Shown: positions 1-6,123 of the stretch, piece after piece | Position numbering within the stretch: position 1 is the stretch's first letter | Layout of the letters: each line of letters opens with the position of its first letter | NCBI GenBank assembly: GCA_002353835.1 | Contig: DEKL01000133.1 | Coordinates: 3,006-12,214 of the forward strand | Reading direction: 5' to 3' | DNA from: Alphaproteobacteria bacterium UBA2723 | GTDB taxonomy: Bacteria; Pseudomonadota; Alphaproteobacteria; RF32; CAG-239 | Length of the DNA stretch: 9,209 nt | Translations under genes and position numbers: made by a program | Notes under the pieces: model-generated | Told to the model about the DNA's origin: nothing | What the model saw: the letters and a program-made list of their open reading frames with translations, nothing else | Database searches by the model: none

Positions 1-1110
1 ACTGGTTCTATTATATTTACATCTGCTCCATTATTTATTAAAATATTAATTATATCTGGATTTTCATTTTTTGTTGCCCACATTAGAGCTGTAAAGCCAT
101 TTTCATCATACGCATTCACATCCGCACCTTTTGCTATCAAAGCTCTAACAATACTATCATCAGCATTATATCTTGAAGCTCTCATTAGAGCAGTCCACCC
201 TGCATTATCTCTACCATTTATATTGGCTCCATGTTCAACCAATATATTTATCAACTCAGAAGAGTGACACAGCTGTCCACACATTATTAAAGCCGTTCCA
301 CCTTTTTCATCCCTTGTATTAACATCAGCTCCATATTTAATCAATGTTTCTACAACTGCTAAATTCTTATTAAATAGTGAATCTGTCGTAGAAATTGCAT
401 AATTTTCATCTTCGCTTGCATTAACATATGCATTATGTTCAAGTGAATTTTCCACAACTGCTAAATACCTGTTAAATAAAATAGCATTCATCAAAACCGT
501 AAGATTTTCTTCATCTCTTGCATTAACATCAGCATTATGTTGAAGTAAACTTTCTATAATTTCAATGTTATGATTATACCTTATTGCATATATTAAAACT
601 GTTTCACCTTTCTTATTTTTTGCATTTACATCAGCTCCATTTTTAATCAAAGTTTCTATAATCTGTTTCGCATTCGTATTACTCCCAAACTTAGTATTCA
701 GTTCAGCCACCATAAGATTTTGAGAACGATTTATTGCATACATTAATGTTGTATAACCATCTTGATTTCTGGCATTAACATTAGCCCCTTGCTCAATTAA
801 AGTGTCTATAATTTCTGGATTATTATTGCTATAGACGGCAGACATTAAAGCATCACCTAAACTTCTAGCATCAACATCAGCACCATGCCTAATTAAAGTT
901 TCTATAATCTCCGGATTTTTATTACTCACTGCTGCCCACATTAGAGCAGTATTGCCTCTTTTATCCTTTGCATTAACATCGGCGCCCTGCTTAATCAAAG
1001 TTTCTATTACCATCGTGTTCTGACTATCAGATGCAGCCATACTAATAATAGTCCTTCCTAGCAAATCTCTCGCATTAACATCAGCTCCATTTTTAATCAT
1101 TTGCTCCACC
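1..1110 (-). repeat. Tandem DNA repeats of about 102 bp encoding ankyrin units
   Basis: The ankyrin units are still recognisable as DNA repeats. On the plus strand a block close to GCATTAACATCAGCNCC, followed by TTAATCAAAGTTTCTATAAT, recurs with starts at about 772, 868, 970 and 1072. The steps are 96, 102 and 102 bp, that is 32, 34 and 34 codons. Similar copies lie near 317 and 627. The steps are exact multiples of three and match the protein repeat, so these are coding duplications rather than an independent repeat element. Copies towards the left (downstream) are more diverged. Confidence 0.85.
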
Positions 1111-1232
1111 ATTTCTGGCGTAGCCGTTTTCCACCAATTGTTATCTTTATCAAGAAAACTTTCTGTCGCATACACCGGAAATGCCACTAAAAATGAAACT
1201 ATTAAAGCGAAAATAAAACCAAACTTTTTCAT
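1..1232 (-). CDS. Exported ankyrin-repeat protein (partial, C-terminus beyond window)
   Basis: This reading frame stays open for 410 codons from the ATG at 1232 to the left edge, so the C-terminus is missing. Residues 1-22 form a Sec-type signal peptide: MKK, a hydrophobic core, and a likely cleavage site after PVYA. The rest is a tandem array of about eleven ankyrin units. Each ends in GADVNA or a variant, at about residues 49, 83, 117, 149, 199, 233, 267, 301, 335, 369 and 402. Most units are 34 residues long, with a TALMWA inner helix and an outer helix like NPEIIETLI. Spacing is 32 residues between units 3 and 4 and 50 between units 4 and 5, where about 16 extra residues sit; unit 7 is degenerate. 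Ankyrin arrays bind proteins, and the signal peptide places this one in the periplasm or outside the cell; the partner is unknown. The start is supported by a strong AGGAGGT five bases upstream. The gene lies 10 bp behind the RhuM-Fic gene and is probably co-transcribed with it. Confidence 0.9.
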   Translation of the reverse strand, partial: MKKFGFIFALIVSFLVAFPVYATESFLDKDNNWWKTATPEMVEQMIKNGADVNARDLLGRTIISMAASDSQNTMVIETLIKQGADVNAKDKRGNTALMWAAVSNKNPEIIETLIRHGADVDARSLGDALMSAVYSNNNPEIIDTLIEQGANVNARNQDGYTTLMYAINRSQNLMVAELNTKFGSNTNAKQIIETLIKNGADVNAKNKKGETVLIYAIRYNHNIEIIESLLQHNADVNARDEENLTVLMNAILFNRYLAVVENSLEHNAYVNASEDENYAISTTDSLFNKNLAVVETLIKYGADVNTRDEKGGTALIMCGQLCHSSELINILVEHGANINGRDNAGWTALMRASRYNADDSIVRALIAKGADVNAYDENGFTALMWATKNENPDIINILINNGADVNIIEP

Positions 1233-1237
1233 AAGAT

Positions 1238-1244
1238 ACCTCCT
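1238..1244 (-). promoter_or_regulatory. Shine-Dalgarno of the ankyrin gene, overlapping the upstream stop codon
   Basis: AGGAGGT on the minus strand ends five bases before the ATG at 1232. It shares bases with the TAG stop of the RhuM-Fic gene (1243-1245). Ribosomes finishing the first gene would therefore sit on the initiation site of the second, which points to one transcript and possible translational coupling. This site also fixes the ankyrin start codon. Confidence 0.8.
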
Positions 1245-2265
1245 ACTTCTCCCCTTTATTCAGCACACTGATGATGACTTGTTTCATCATTTCCTTTTCT
1301 TCCGGCTTGCTTTCGGCAATTAGAACCGTAAGTGCAAACAGTGCCGCATTATCTATTATTTGCGTATTGTTCTGATATAAGAGCCCATTCTTATCCAAGA
1401 AATACAGAAAACACGCCGCACCAATTCGTTTATTTCCATCTGTAAAACTGTGGTTCTTTACCAGAAAATACAATAGCATGGCGGCTTTCTCTTCCAATGA
1501 AGGATAACATTCCTTACCGCCGAAAGTTTGATAAATTTGATTTATTGAACTGTCAAAACTTTCATCTTTCGGATTAGCAAACACATCAGAGCCAAATTCC
1601 GGCTTCATTTTATCAATAACCCTTAAGAACTCTTCTTTTTTAATCACTATCGCCGGTTTGAGGGTTTTGCCTTTGGTATCTAAGGTTTTATTGTCATACC
1701 CGTCAAGCAAATCTAAGCCTTGCGCAAAATCAGCCATTAACGCACTTAACTTTTTAGCATCATCTAAATTATCTGCCTGATGTTCAATACTGCGATTTAG
1801 GAGCTTAATTGCCTTTTGTAACTGCGAAATTTTAGATTTTTGCTCTTGCAACCTCTTTTCATTAACCGCGTAGCCATCAACCAAATATTGCTTTAATATA
1901 CCTGTCGCCCATTTGCGGAACTGTGTCGCAATTTTAGATGATACTCTGTAACCGACAGCTAAAATAACATCTAAATTGTAGTAAGGTATATGTCTTGTAA
2001 CATTACGCGAACCTTCTTTTTGAACTTGTGCAAAAAATGCACAAGTTGATTCTTTATCTAACTCTCGCTCATCAAAAATATGCTTAATGTGGCGCTGAAT
2101 ATTGGTTCTATCTTTATTAAAAAGCTCTGCAATTTTCTCTGCGCTAAGCCACACTGTATCATCTTGCTGGATTATCTCTATATTATTTATACCTTTGTCA
2201 CTGGTATAAATTACAATTTTTCCTTGTGATAAATTTATTGTTTCTTGTTCTGCCATTTTTTGCAT
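1243..2265 (-). CDS. RhuM-family virulence protein with C-terminal Fic/DOC domain
   Basis: This 340-residue cytoplasmic protein has two parts. Residues 15-135 match the RhuM pattern: a VWLSAEKIAELFNKDRTNIQRHI segment with helix-turn-helix character, then YYNLDVILAVGYRVSS and a FRKWATGILKQYL helix. RhuM was named from a gene on Salmonella pathogenicity island 3 and its biochemistry is unsettled. A helical, probably coiled linker (about 136-180) leads to a Fic/DOC domain (about 205-330). Its active-site loop is HSFTDGNKR at residues 272-280. It keeps the catalytic His and the Asp-Gly-Asn of AMP-transferring Fic proteins but has the Lys-Arg ending of Doc. Fic enzymes transfer AMP or phosphate to target proteins; which chemistry applies here cannot be told. 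No inhibitory (S/T)xxxE(G/N) motif was seen inside the protein, and no antitoxin-like gene lies beside it. A second ATG at 2256 (residue 4) is an equally possible start: AGGA lies 2 bases before the first ATG and 11 before the second. Confidence 0.88.
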   Translation of the reverse strand: MQKMAEQETINLSQGKIVIYTSDKGINNIEIIQQDDTVWLSAEKIAELFNKDRTNIQRHIKHIFDERELDKESTCAFFAQVQKEGSRNVTRHIPYYNLDVILAVGYRVSSKIATQFRKWATGILKQYLVDGYAVNEKRLQEQKSKISQLQKAIKLLNRSIEHQADNLDDAKKLSALMADFAQGLDLLDGYDNKTLDTKGKTLKPAIVIKKEEFLRVIDKMKPEFGSDVFANPKDESFDSSINQIYQTFGGKECYPSLEEKAAMLLYFLVKNHSFTDGNKRIGAACFLYFLDKNGLLYQNNTQIIDNAALFALTVLIAESKPEEKEMMKQVIISVLNKGEK

Positions 2266-2294
2266 ATTCCTATGTATATCTGATAATTTGAAAT

Positions 2295-2323
2295 TTTATA
2301 GAAAACATGGAAAATTGCAAGAA
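2295..2323 (-). promoter_or_regulatory. Weak candidate promoter for the RhuM-Fic/ankyrin unit
   Basis: On the minus strand TATAAA (2300-2295) is a good -10 element. The hexamer 17 bases upstream, TTCTTG (2323-2318), matches the -35 consensus poorly. Transcription would start near 2288, giving a leader of about 23 bases. The strong terminator just upstream (2357-2395) means this unit needs its own promoter in the 91-base gap, and this is the best candidate seen there. It remains tentative. Confidence 0.3.
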
Positions 2324-2356
2324 CAAAATAAGACTTTCCGAAAATCCTCCCCACAC

Positions 2357-2395
2357 AAAAATCCCTTTGCGTTGTTATGCGCAAAGGGATTTTTT
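2357..2395 (-). terminator. Intrinsic terminator of the 82-residue gene
   Basis: A perfect 11-bp inverted repeat (ATCCCTTTGCG at 2361-2371 against CGCAAAGGGAT at 2380-2390) encloses an 8-base loop. It is flanked by A and T tracts that extend the pairing. Read on the minus strand the stem is followed by a run of T and lies 13 bases after the TAG at 2409, so it should end the transcript of the 82-residue gene. The structure is symmetrical and would also work on the plus strand, but no plus-strand gene leads into it. Confidence 0.9.
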
Positions 2396-2408
2396 AAGGA
2401 TTGATTGA

Positions 2409-2657
2409 CTAACCAAGCGTTATATTGGTCAAGTCATCAATCAACTTCTGAAGATCATCACGCTCGTCTTTCGTACCTCTTGCAGTTATCCAAGCCGATT
2501 CAGAAAATTCAACAACCTTACCAAGCAAAAACGTAGCTTTTTCTTTGTTTGGTGTCTTCTTCAGCTGCTGTAAAGCCAGCCCGAACATCCACAGCCGAAA
2601 GGCTATCGGACCGTCTTTCTTAAAATATTTTTCTTCCATGATAATAACGTTTGACAT
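2409..2657 (-). CDS. Small hypothetical protein (82 residues)
   Basis: I do not recognise this family. The protein is small, soluble and mixed in charge, with no signal peptide or membrane segment. Residues 18-35 (PIAFRLWMFGLALQQLKK) look like an amphipathic helix and residues 60-76 are strongly charged. The gene is well supported by its surroundings. A near-consensus promoter (2680-2708) would start transcription about 16 bases before the ATG, and a strong intrinsic terminator follows 13 bases after the stop. The leader is very short and its Shine-Dalgarno is poor (AAGTTAAG). A second ATG at residue 7 has no better site, so the first ATG is preferred. It is transcribed divergently from lon, with 233 bp between the two starts, but nothing in the protein ties it to proteolysis. 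Confidence 0.75.
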   Translation of the reverse strand: MSNVIIMEEKYFKKDGPIAFRLWMFGLALQQLKKTPNKEKATFLLGKVVEFSESAWITARGTKDERDDLQKLIDDLTNITLG

Positions 2658-2679
2658 ATACTTAACTTTGTTAATCTAT

Positions 2680-2708
2680 GCTATATGTTGTTTAGCCTCG
2701 CTTGTCAA
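2680..2708 (-). promoter_or_regulatory. Sigma-70-type promoter of the 82-residue gene
   Basis: On the minus strand a perfect -35 hexamer TTGACA (2708-2703) is separated by exactly 17 bases from TATAGC (2685-2680), which matches the first four bases of the -10 consensus. Transcription would begin near 2673, leaving a leader of about 16 bases before the ATG at 2657. The spacing and the -35 match make this one of the two best promoters in the window. Confidence 0.75.
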
Positions 2709-2798
2709 CCGCCGCCGGATGCCAAAGTGCATAACTTTCATAAATTGCATTTTTTGTGGATAAATCTTCGTAAAATGAGGAAAAATATCTTTAAGCTA

Positions 2799-2827
2799 TT
2801 GCAGAAAAGAAAAGCCGACATTATATT
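2799..2827 (+). promoter_or_regulatory. Candidate promoter for lon
   Basis: TTGCAG (2799-2804) and TATATT (2822-2827) are separated by 17 bases. The -10 matches five of six consensus positions and the -35 only three. Transcription would start near 2834, about 57 bases before the lon ATG. I saw no convincing heat-shock sigma-32 promoter in the intergenic region, so control of lon cannot be read from the sequence. Confidence 0.35.
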
Positions 2828-2890
2828 AAGAAACATTGCAAATATAGCTTTTTTTTCAAACCGTAAAAGCATTTTTATAAGGATAAGATT

Positions 2891-5341
2891 ATGAGCCGCG
2901 AAGATAATTTTAGCGAAAATTCAGAACAAAACAATAATACAACGGAAGATATGTTTTCTCCGGAGAAGGAATATCCGGTGTTGGCCTTGCGTGACATGGT
3001 CGTTTTCCCTGAAAACTCCGCTTCGCTGTTTATCGGCCGCAGTATTTCCCTAAAGGCCGCGCAGGCTGCTTATGAATTCGGCTCGCCGCTCGTTTTACTC
3101 ACTCAAAAAAATGCCGTTATCGAAATGCCTAAAGAAGAAGATTTATACCAGATAGGCACTTTGGCAAAAGTCCGTCGCTACGTGGTTATGCCTGACGGCA
3201 CGCTTAATTTGGCGGTACAAGGCTTAAAGCGTATCAAATTAAAAAAGCTCAATATGTTTGAAAAATATTACACCGCTTATGTTGAAGCTTATGAACTTGA
3301 AAAAGGTAAATCCTCCCCGGAGGAGATTAACGCATTGATGTCATTGGCATCAGAAAAGTTTAAGAGGCAGATTTTGGATTATTCCAAATTACCCAAGGAA
3401 AGCCTGTTGGCATTACATACCGCAAGCTCAGACGTTAACCAGCTTATTGCCACCATTACCGGCAATTTAGAGTTAAAAACCAATGACAAGCAGGAATTGC
3501 TGGAATGTAAGACCGAAAGCGAAATGTTGGAAAAGCTGATTGTGATTTTAGGTCGCGAAGGCTCTCGCTTAGAAGTAGAAAACAAAATCAAAGAGCGTGT
3601 TCGCAGCCAGATGGAAAAGAACCAACGCGAATACTACTTAAACGAACAGATGAAAGCTATCCAAAAAGAACTCTCCGGCAGTGATAACCCTGAAGAAGAT
3701 GAATATACAACCTACCAGAAAAAAATAAACGAATTAAAGCTTTCTGAAGAAGCCAAAGCCAAAGCCTCGCAGGAATTACGCAAATTAAAAGCTGCCGGCA
3801 CCATGAGCCCGGAAGCAACTATTATCCGCAATTATTTGGATTGGTTGTTAAATCTGCCGTGGGGCAAATATTCGCCGATTAACCATAACTTACAAAAAGC
3901 CATAGATATTTTAGATGAAGACCACTACGGTTTGGAAAAAGTCAAAGAGCGGATTATTGAATATTTAGCCGTACAAACCCGCTCTAAATCCTTAAAAAGC
4001 CCGATATTATGTTTAGTCGGCGCTCCCGGTGTCGATAAAACATCATTAGGTCGCTCAATCGCTCGTGCCACCGGCAGAAAATTTGTACGCGCCTCGTTAG
4101 GCGGTATGCGTGACGAAGCAGAAATCCGCGGTCACCGCCGTACCTATATCGGTGCACTTCCGGGTAAAATTATTCAAAGCATTAAAAAAGCCGGTACATC
4201 TAACCCGTTGTTCTTATTAGATGAAATTGACAAACTCGGTGCCGATTGGCGTGGCGATCCGAGCTCGGCCCTGCTGGAAGTTTTAGACCCCGAGCAAAAT
4301 GCGACCTTTAATGACCATTATTTAGATGTGGACTATGACTTATCAAAGGTTATGTTCGTTACCACCGCCAACTCTTTAGATATGCCGCGTCCGCTGTTGG
4401 ATAGAATGGAAATTATCCATATAGACGGCTACACCGAACAGGAAAAGATAGAAATAGCCCGCCGTCACCTAATTCCTAAGGTTTATAAAGAAAATGCCAT
4501 CAAGAAAGAAGAATTGGAAATAACTGATGAAGCGATTACCGATATCATCCGTTATTACACCTCTGAATCCGGTGTCCGCAATTTGGAACGTAAATTGGCC
4601 GCTATTGCCCGTAAGAGCGCTAAAGAACTCCTGCTTGATAAGAAAACAAAATTACCGATTGTCGTTAATTCTCAAAACATCAATAAATATTTAGGCGTTA
4701 AAATTTTCCATTACGGCGTTAAAGAAGAAAAGAACCATATCGGTGTTACAACCGGCTTAGCGTGGACGGAAACCGGCGGCGATATGCTGTTTATTGAAGC
4801 GGTTGACATGCCCGGTAAAGGTAGAATTCAGCAAACCGGTAAATTGGGTGACGTTATGAAGGAATCTATTGATACCGCTTATTCGGTTGTTCGCTCTCAT
4901 GCCTTGCAGTTAGGCATAGATCCCGATATTTTTGAAAAAACGGATGTTCACGTTCACGTTCCCGAAGGGGCTACCCCGAAAGACGGACCGTCTGCCGGTG
5001 TTACCATGTACACCACCTTAGTTTCCGTCTTTACCAAAATTCCGGTTAAGAGTGATGTCGCCATGACCGGCGAGATTACCCTGCAAGGACGAGTGCTTCC
5101 TATCGGCGGCTTAAAGGAAAAACTTCTCTCTGCTCTGCGTGGCGGTATTAAAACCGTGATTATCCCGAAAGGCAACGAAAAAGACTTGGCCGAAGTACCG
5201 GAAATCGTTAAGAAAGAACTGAAAATCGTTTTGGTTGAAAATGCATCAGAAGTCTTAGAAATTGCTTTGGAATGCCCGATAAAGCCGATGCCGATACCAA
5301 ACGCCTGCAAGATAAAAGGTAAATCAGCCACCGCCAACTAA
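2891..5341 (+). CDS. lon: ATP-dependent Lon protease (LonA type) with altered Walker A motif
   Basis: Lon is a homohexameric cytoplasmic protease that unfolds and degrades damaged and regulatory proteins. At 816 residues this one is full length. The order is N-terminal substrate-binding domain (about 28-225), coiled-coil region (225-310), AAA+ module (about 340-590) and peptidase domain (about 610-795). Visible ATPase elements are Walker B FLLDEIDK (441-448), sensor-1 Asn494, an arginine finger in DRME (Arg505) and sensor-2 Arg563. The proteolytic dyad is intact: Ser701 in PKDGPSAG and Lys742 in GGLKEK. The odd feature is Walker A, residues 377-384, which reads GAPGVDKT. The glycine before the catalytic lysine (Lys383) is Asp382 (GAT at 4034-4036), whereas the family has GVGKT. 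The start is supported by AAGGA seven bases upstream of the ATG. lon stands alone: its upstream neighbour is divergent and its downstream neighbour has its own promoter. clpX and hupB, its common alphaproteobacterial neighbours, are absent. Confidence 0.97.
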   Translation: MSREDNFSENSEQNNNTTEDMFSPEKEYPVLALRDMVVFPENSASLFIGRSISLKAAQAAYEFGSPLVLLTQKNAVIEMPKEEDLYQIGTLAKVRRYVVMPDGTLNLAVQGLKRIKLKKLNMFEKYYTAYVEAYELEKGKSSPEEINALMSLASEKFKRQILDYSKLPKESLLALHTASSDVNQLIATITGNLELKTNDKQELLECKTESEMLEKLIVILGREGSRLEVENKIKERVRSQMEKNQREYYLNEQMKAIQKELSGSDNPEEDEYTTYQKKINELKLSEEAKAKASQELRKLKAAGTMSPEATIIRNYLDWLLNLPWGKYSPINHNLQKAIDILDEDHYGLEKVKERIIEYLAVQTRSKSLKSPILCLVGAPGVDKTSLGRSIARATGRKFVRASLGGMRDEAEIRGHRRTYIGALPGKIIQSIKKAGTSNPLFLLDEIDKLGADWRGDPSSALLEVLDPEQNATFNDHYLDVDYDLSKVMFVTTANSLDMPRPLLDRMEIIHIDGYTEQEKIEIARRHLIPKVYKENAIKKEELEITDEAITDIIRYYTSESGVRNLERKLAAIARKSAKELLLDKKTKLPIVVNSQNINKYLGVKIFHYGVKEEKNHIGVTTGLAWTETGGDMLFIEAVDMPGKGRIQQTGKLGDVMKESIDTAYSVVRSHALQLGIDPDIFEKTDVHVHVPEGATPKDGPSAGVTMYTTLVSVFTKIPVKSDVAMTGEITLQGRVLPIGGLKEKLLSALRGGIKTVIIPKGNEKDLAEVPEIVKKELKIVLVENASEVLEIALECPIKPMPIPNACKIKGKSATAN

Positions 5342-5359
5342 ATACTAAATCTTTTTTGC

Positions 5360-5388
5360 TTGATAAAACTGCATTTTTGCGGTATAAT
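5360..5388 (+). promoter_or_regulatory. Near-consensus sigma-70 promoter of the 230-residue gene
   Basis: TTGATA (5360-5365) and a perfect TATAAT (5383-5388) are separated by exactly 17 bases. Transcription would begin near 5395, about 23 bases before the ATG at 5418. It lies wholly in the 76-bp gap after lon, so the downstream gene can be expressed on its own. No clear intrinsic terminator for lon is visible in the same gap, so some read-through from lon is possible. Confidence 0.8.
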
Positions 5389-5417
5389 AGTGCTGTGTCC
5401 AACATAGGGATAAAAAG

Positions 5418-6110
5418 ATGAGCACCAAACAAGAAATGAAAGATACCGCAGATAGTTACTGGGATGACTATTACAGCAATGTGGATATCAATAAAAAATA
5501 TTCGCGTGTTGCCGAACAAAATAAACTCGTCAACGAGGAAACATACGAGGCAACAGGCGGACAACGCTTAAAGCAAACCTATCAGGATAAACAAGGCTAC
5601 ACCTTCACTTGCTACAAAAAAGGGGAAAAAGTAACTTGTATTACAATCAATAAGCCTAATGGCAACGATAAATCTCAAGTGATGATAAACAAGAATCAAC
5701 TGAACTTTGACGGCTTTAAAAATTCCCAACAAAGGAAAATCATGAAAGATTTGCCAAAACAGGTGTCTGACGGAGCCTCAATCAGTGAAATCTATCAAAA
5801 CTTTCAAGATTATCTCGGCGCCGGAATTCCCAGTTCAGAACGCCCTAAAGATAACATTTCTCATGAATTGGCACAAAACAATGCGGATGCATATTTTGAT
5901 GATGAAGAATTTAATTTATATACTCCGGAAGAACGTCTTTCTATTGCGACGGATATGCGCGCCCGTCATACCATGCTTGATAAAAACATTGAAAAAATGA
6001 CTGCCGAGATAAAATCCCAAGAACTGCCGAATTTTGAAGAAATTAAACAGAAAGTTACTAAAACTCAAAGCAATCTTGTTTATGCCCAAATGACTGAAAA
6101 AGATCGCTGA
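5418..6110 (+). CDS. Hypothetical protein (230 residues), orphan
   Basis: I do not recognise this protein. It is hydrophilic, with no signal peptide and no membrane segment, so it is probably cytoplasmic. The N-terminus is rich in Asp and Tyr (DSYWDDYYS, 12-20). Residues 50-98 alternate polar and hydrophobic residues in a way that suggests beta strands (YTFTCYKKGEKVTCITI), with cysteines at 65 and 74. The region from about 100 to the end looks mainly helical and charged, with an acidic patch at 161-165 and a likely helix pair at 170-225. The start is well supported: AGGGA lies seven bases before the ATG and a near-consensus promoter sits upstream. The strong promoter, site and uninterrupted frame make a real gene very likely. 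It follows lon by 76 bp on the same strand, but a functional link is not shown. It converges on lpxK. Confidence 0.85.
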   Translation: MSTKQEMKDTADSYWDDYYSNVDINKKYSRVAEQNKLVNEETYEATGGQRLKQTYQDKQGYTFTCYKKGEKVTCITINKPNGNDKSQVMINKNQLNFDGFKNSQQRKIMKDLPKQVSDGASISEIYQNFQDYLGAGIPSSERPKDNISHELAQNNADAYFDDEEFNLYTPEERLSIATDMRARHTMLDKNIEKMTAEIKSQELPNFEEIKQKVTKTQSNLVYAQMTEKDR

Positions 6111-6123
6111 ATAATCTAAAAAA

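Noticed and set aside
300..1100. Regular DNA repeats at about 100-bp steps, suggestive of a CRISPR array or other direct-repeat element
   Set aside because: The steps are multiples of three, no short identical repeats with unique spacers exist, and the minus strand encodes a continuous ankyrin protein that explains the periodicity.
1138..1323. Plus-strand open frame across the ankyrin/RhuM-Fic junction
   Set aside because: It is antisense to the signal-peptide region of the ankyrin gene and to the Fic C-terminus, with no supporting start signals.
1243..2657. 82-residue protein as antitoxin for the Fic protein
   Set aside because: A strong terminator and a separate promoter split the two genes, and the 82-residue protein lacks the inhibitory (S/T)xxxE(G/N) motif of Fic antitoxins.
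2651..2679. Plus-strand TTGACA at 2651-2656 as a lon promoter
   Set aside because: No acceptable -10 hexamer lies 16-18 bases downstream, and the site is inside the start of the 82-residue gene, over 200 bases from lon.
2701..2730. CTTG at 2701 as a heat-shock (RpoH) -35 element for lon
   Set aside because: No matching -10 element (CCTAT- or CCCCAT-like) follows at the required distance.
2545..2763. Plus-strand open frame of 72 codons opposite the 82-residue gene
   Set aside because: It is antisense to a better supported gene that has its own promoter and terminator.
2685..2894. Plus-strand open frame of 69 codons overlapping the lon start
   Set aside because: It covers the intergenic control region, has a low-complexity Lys/Asn/Ile-rich product with no recognisable ribosome site, and overlaps the lon ATG in another frame.
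4954..5564. Minus-strand open frames opposite the 3' end of lon and the start of the 230-residue gene
   Set aside because: They are antisense to a firmly identified lon and to a gene with a clear promoter, and their products do not resemble proteins I know.
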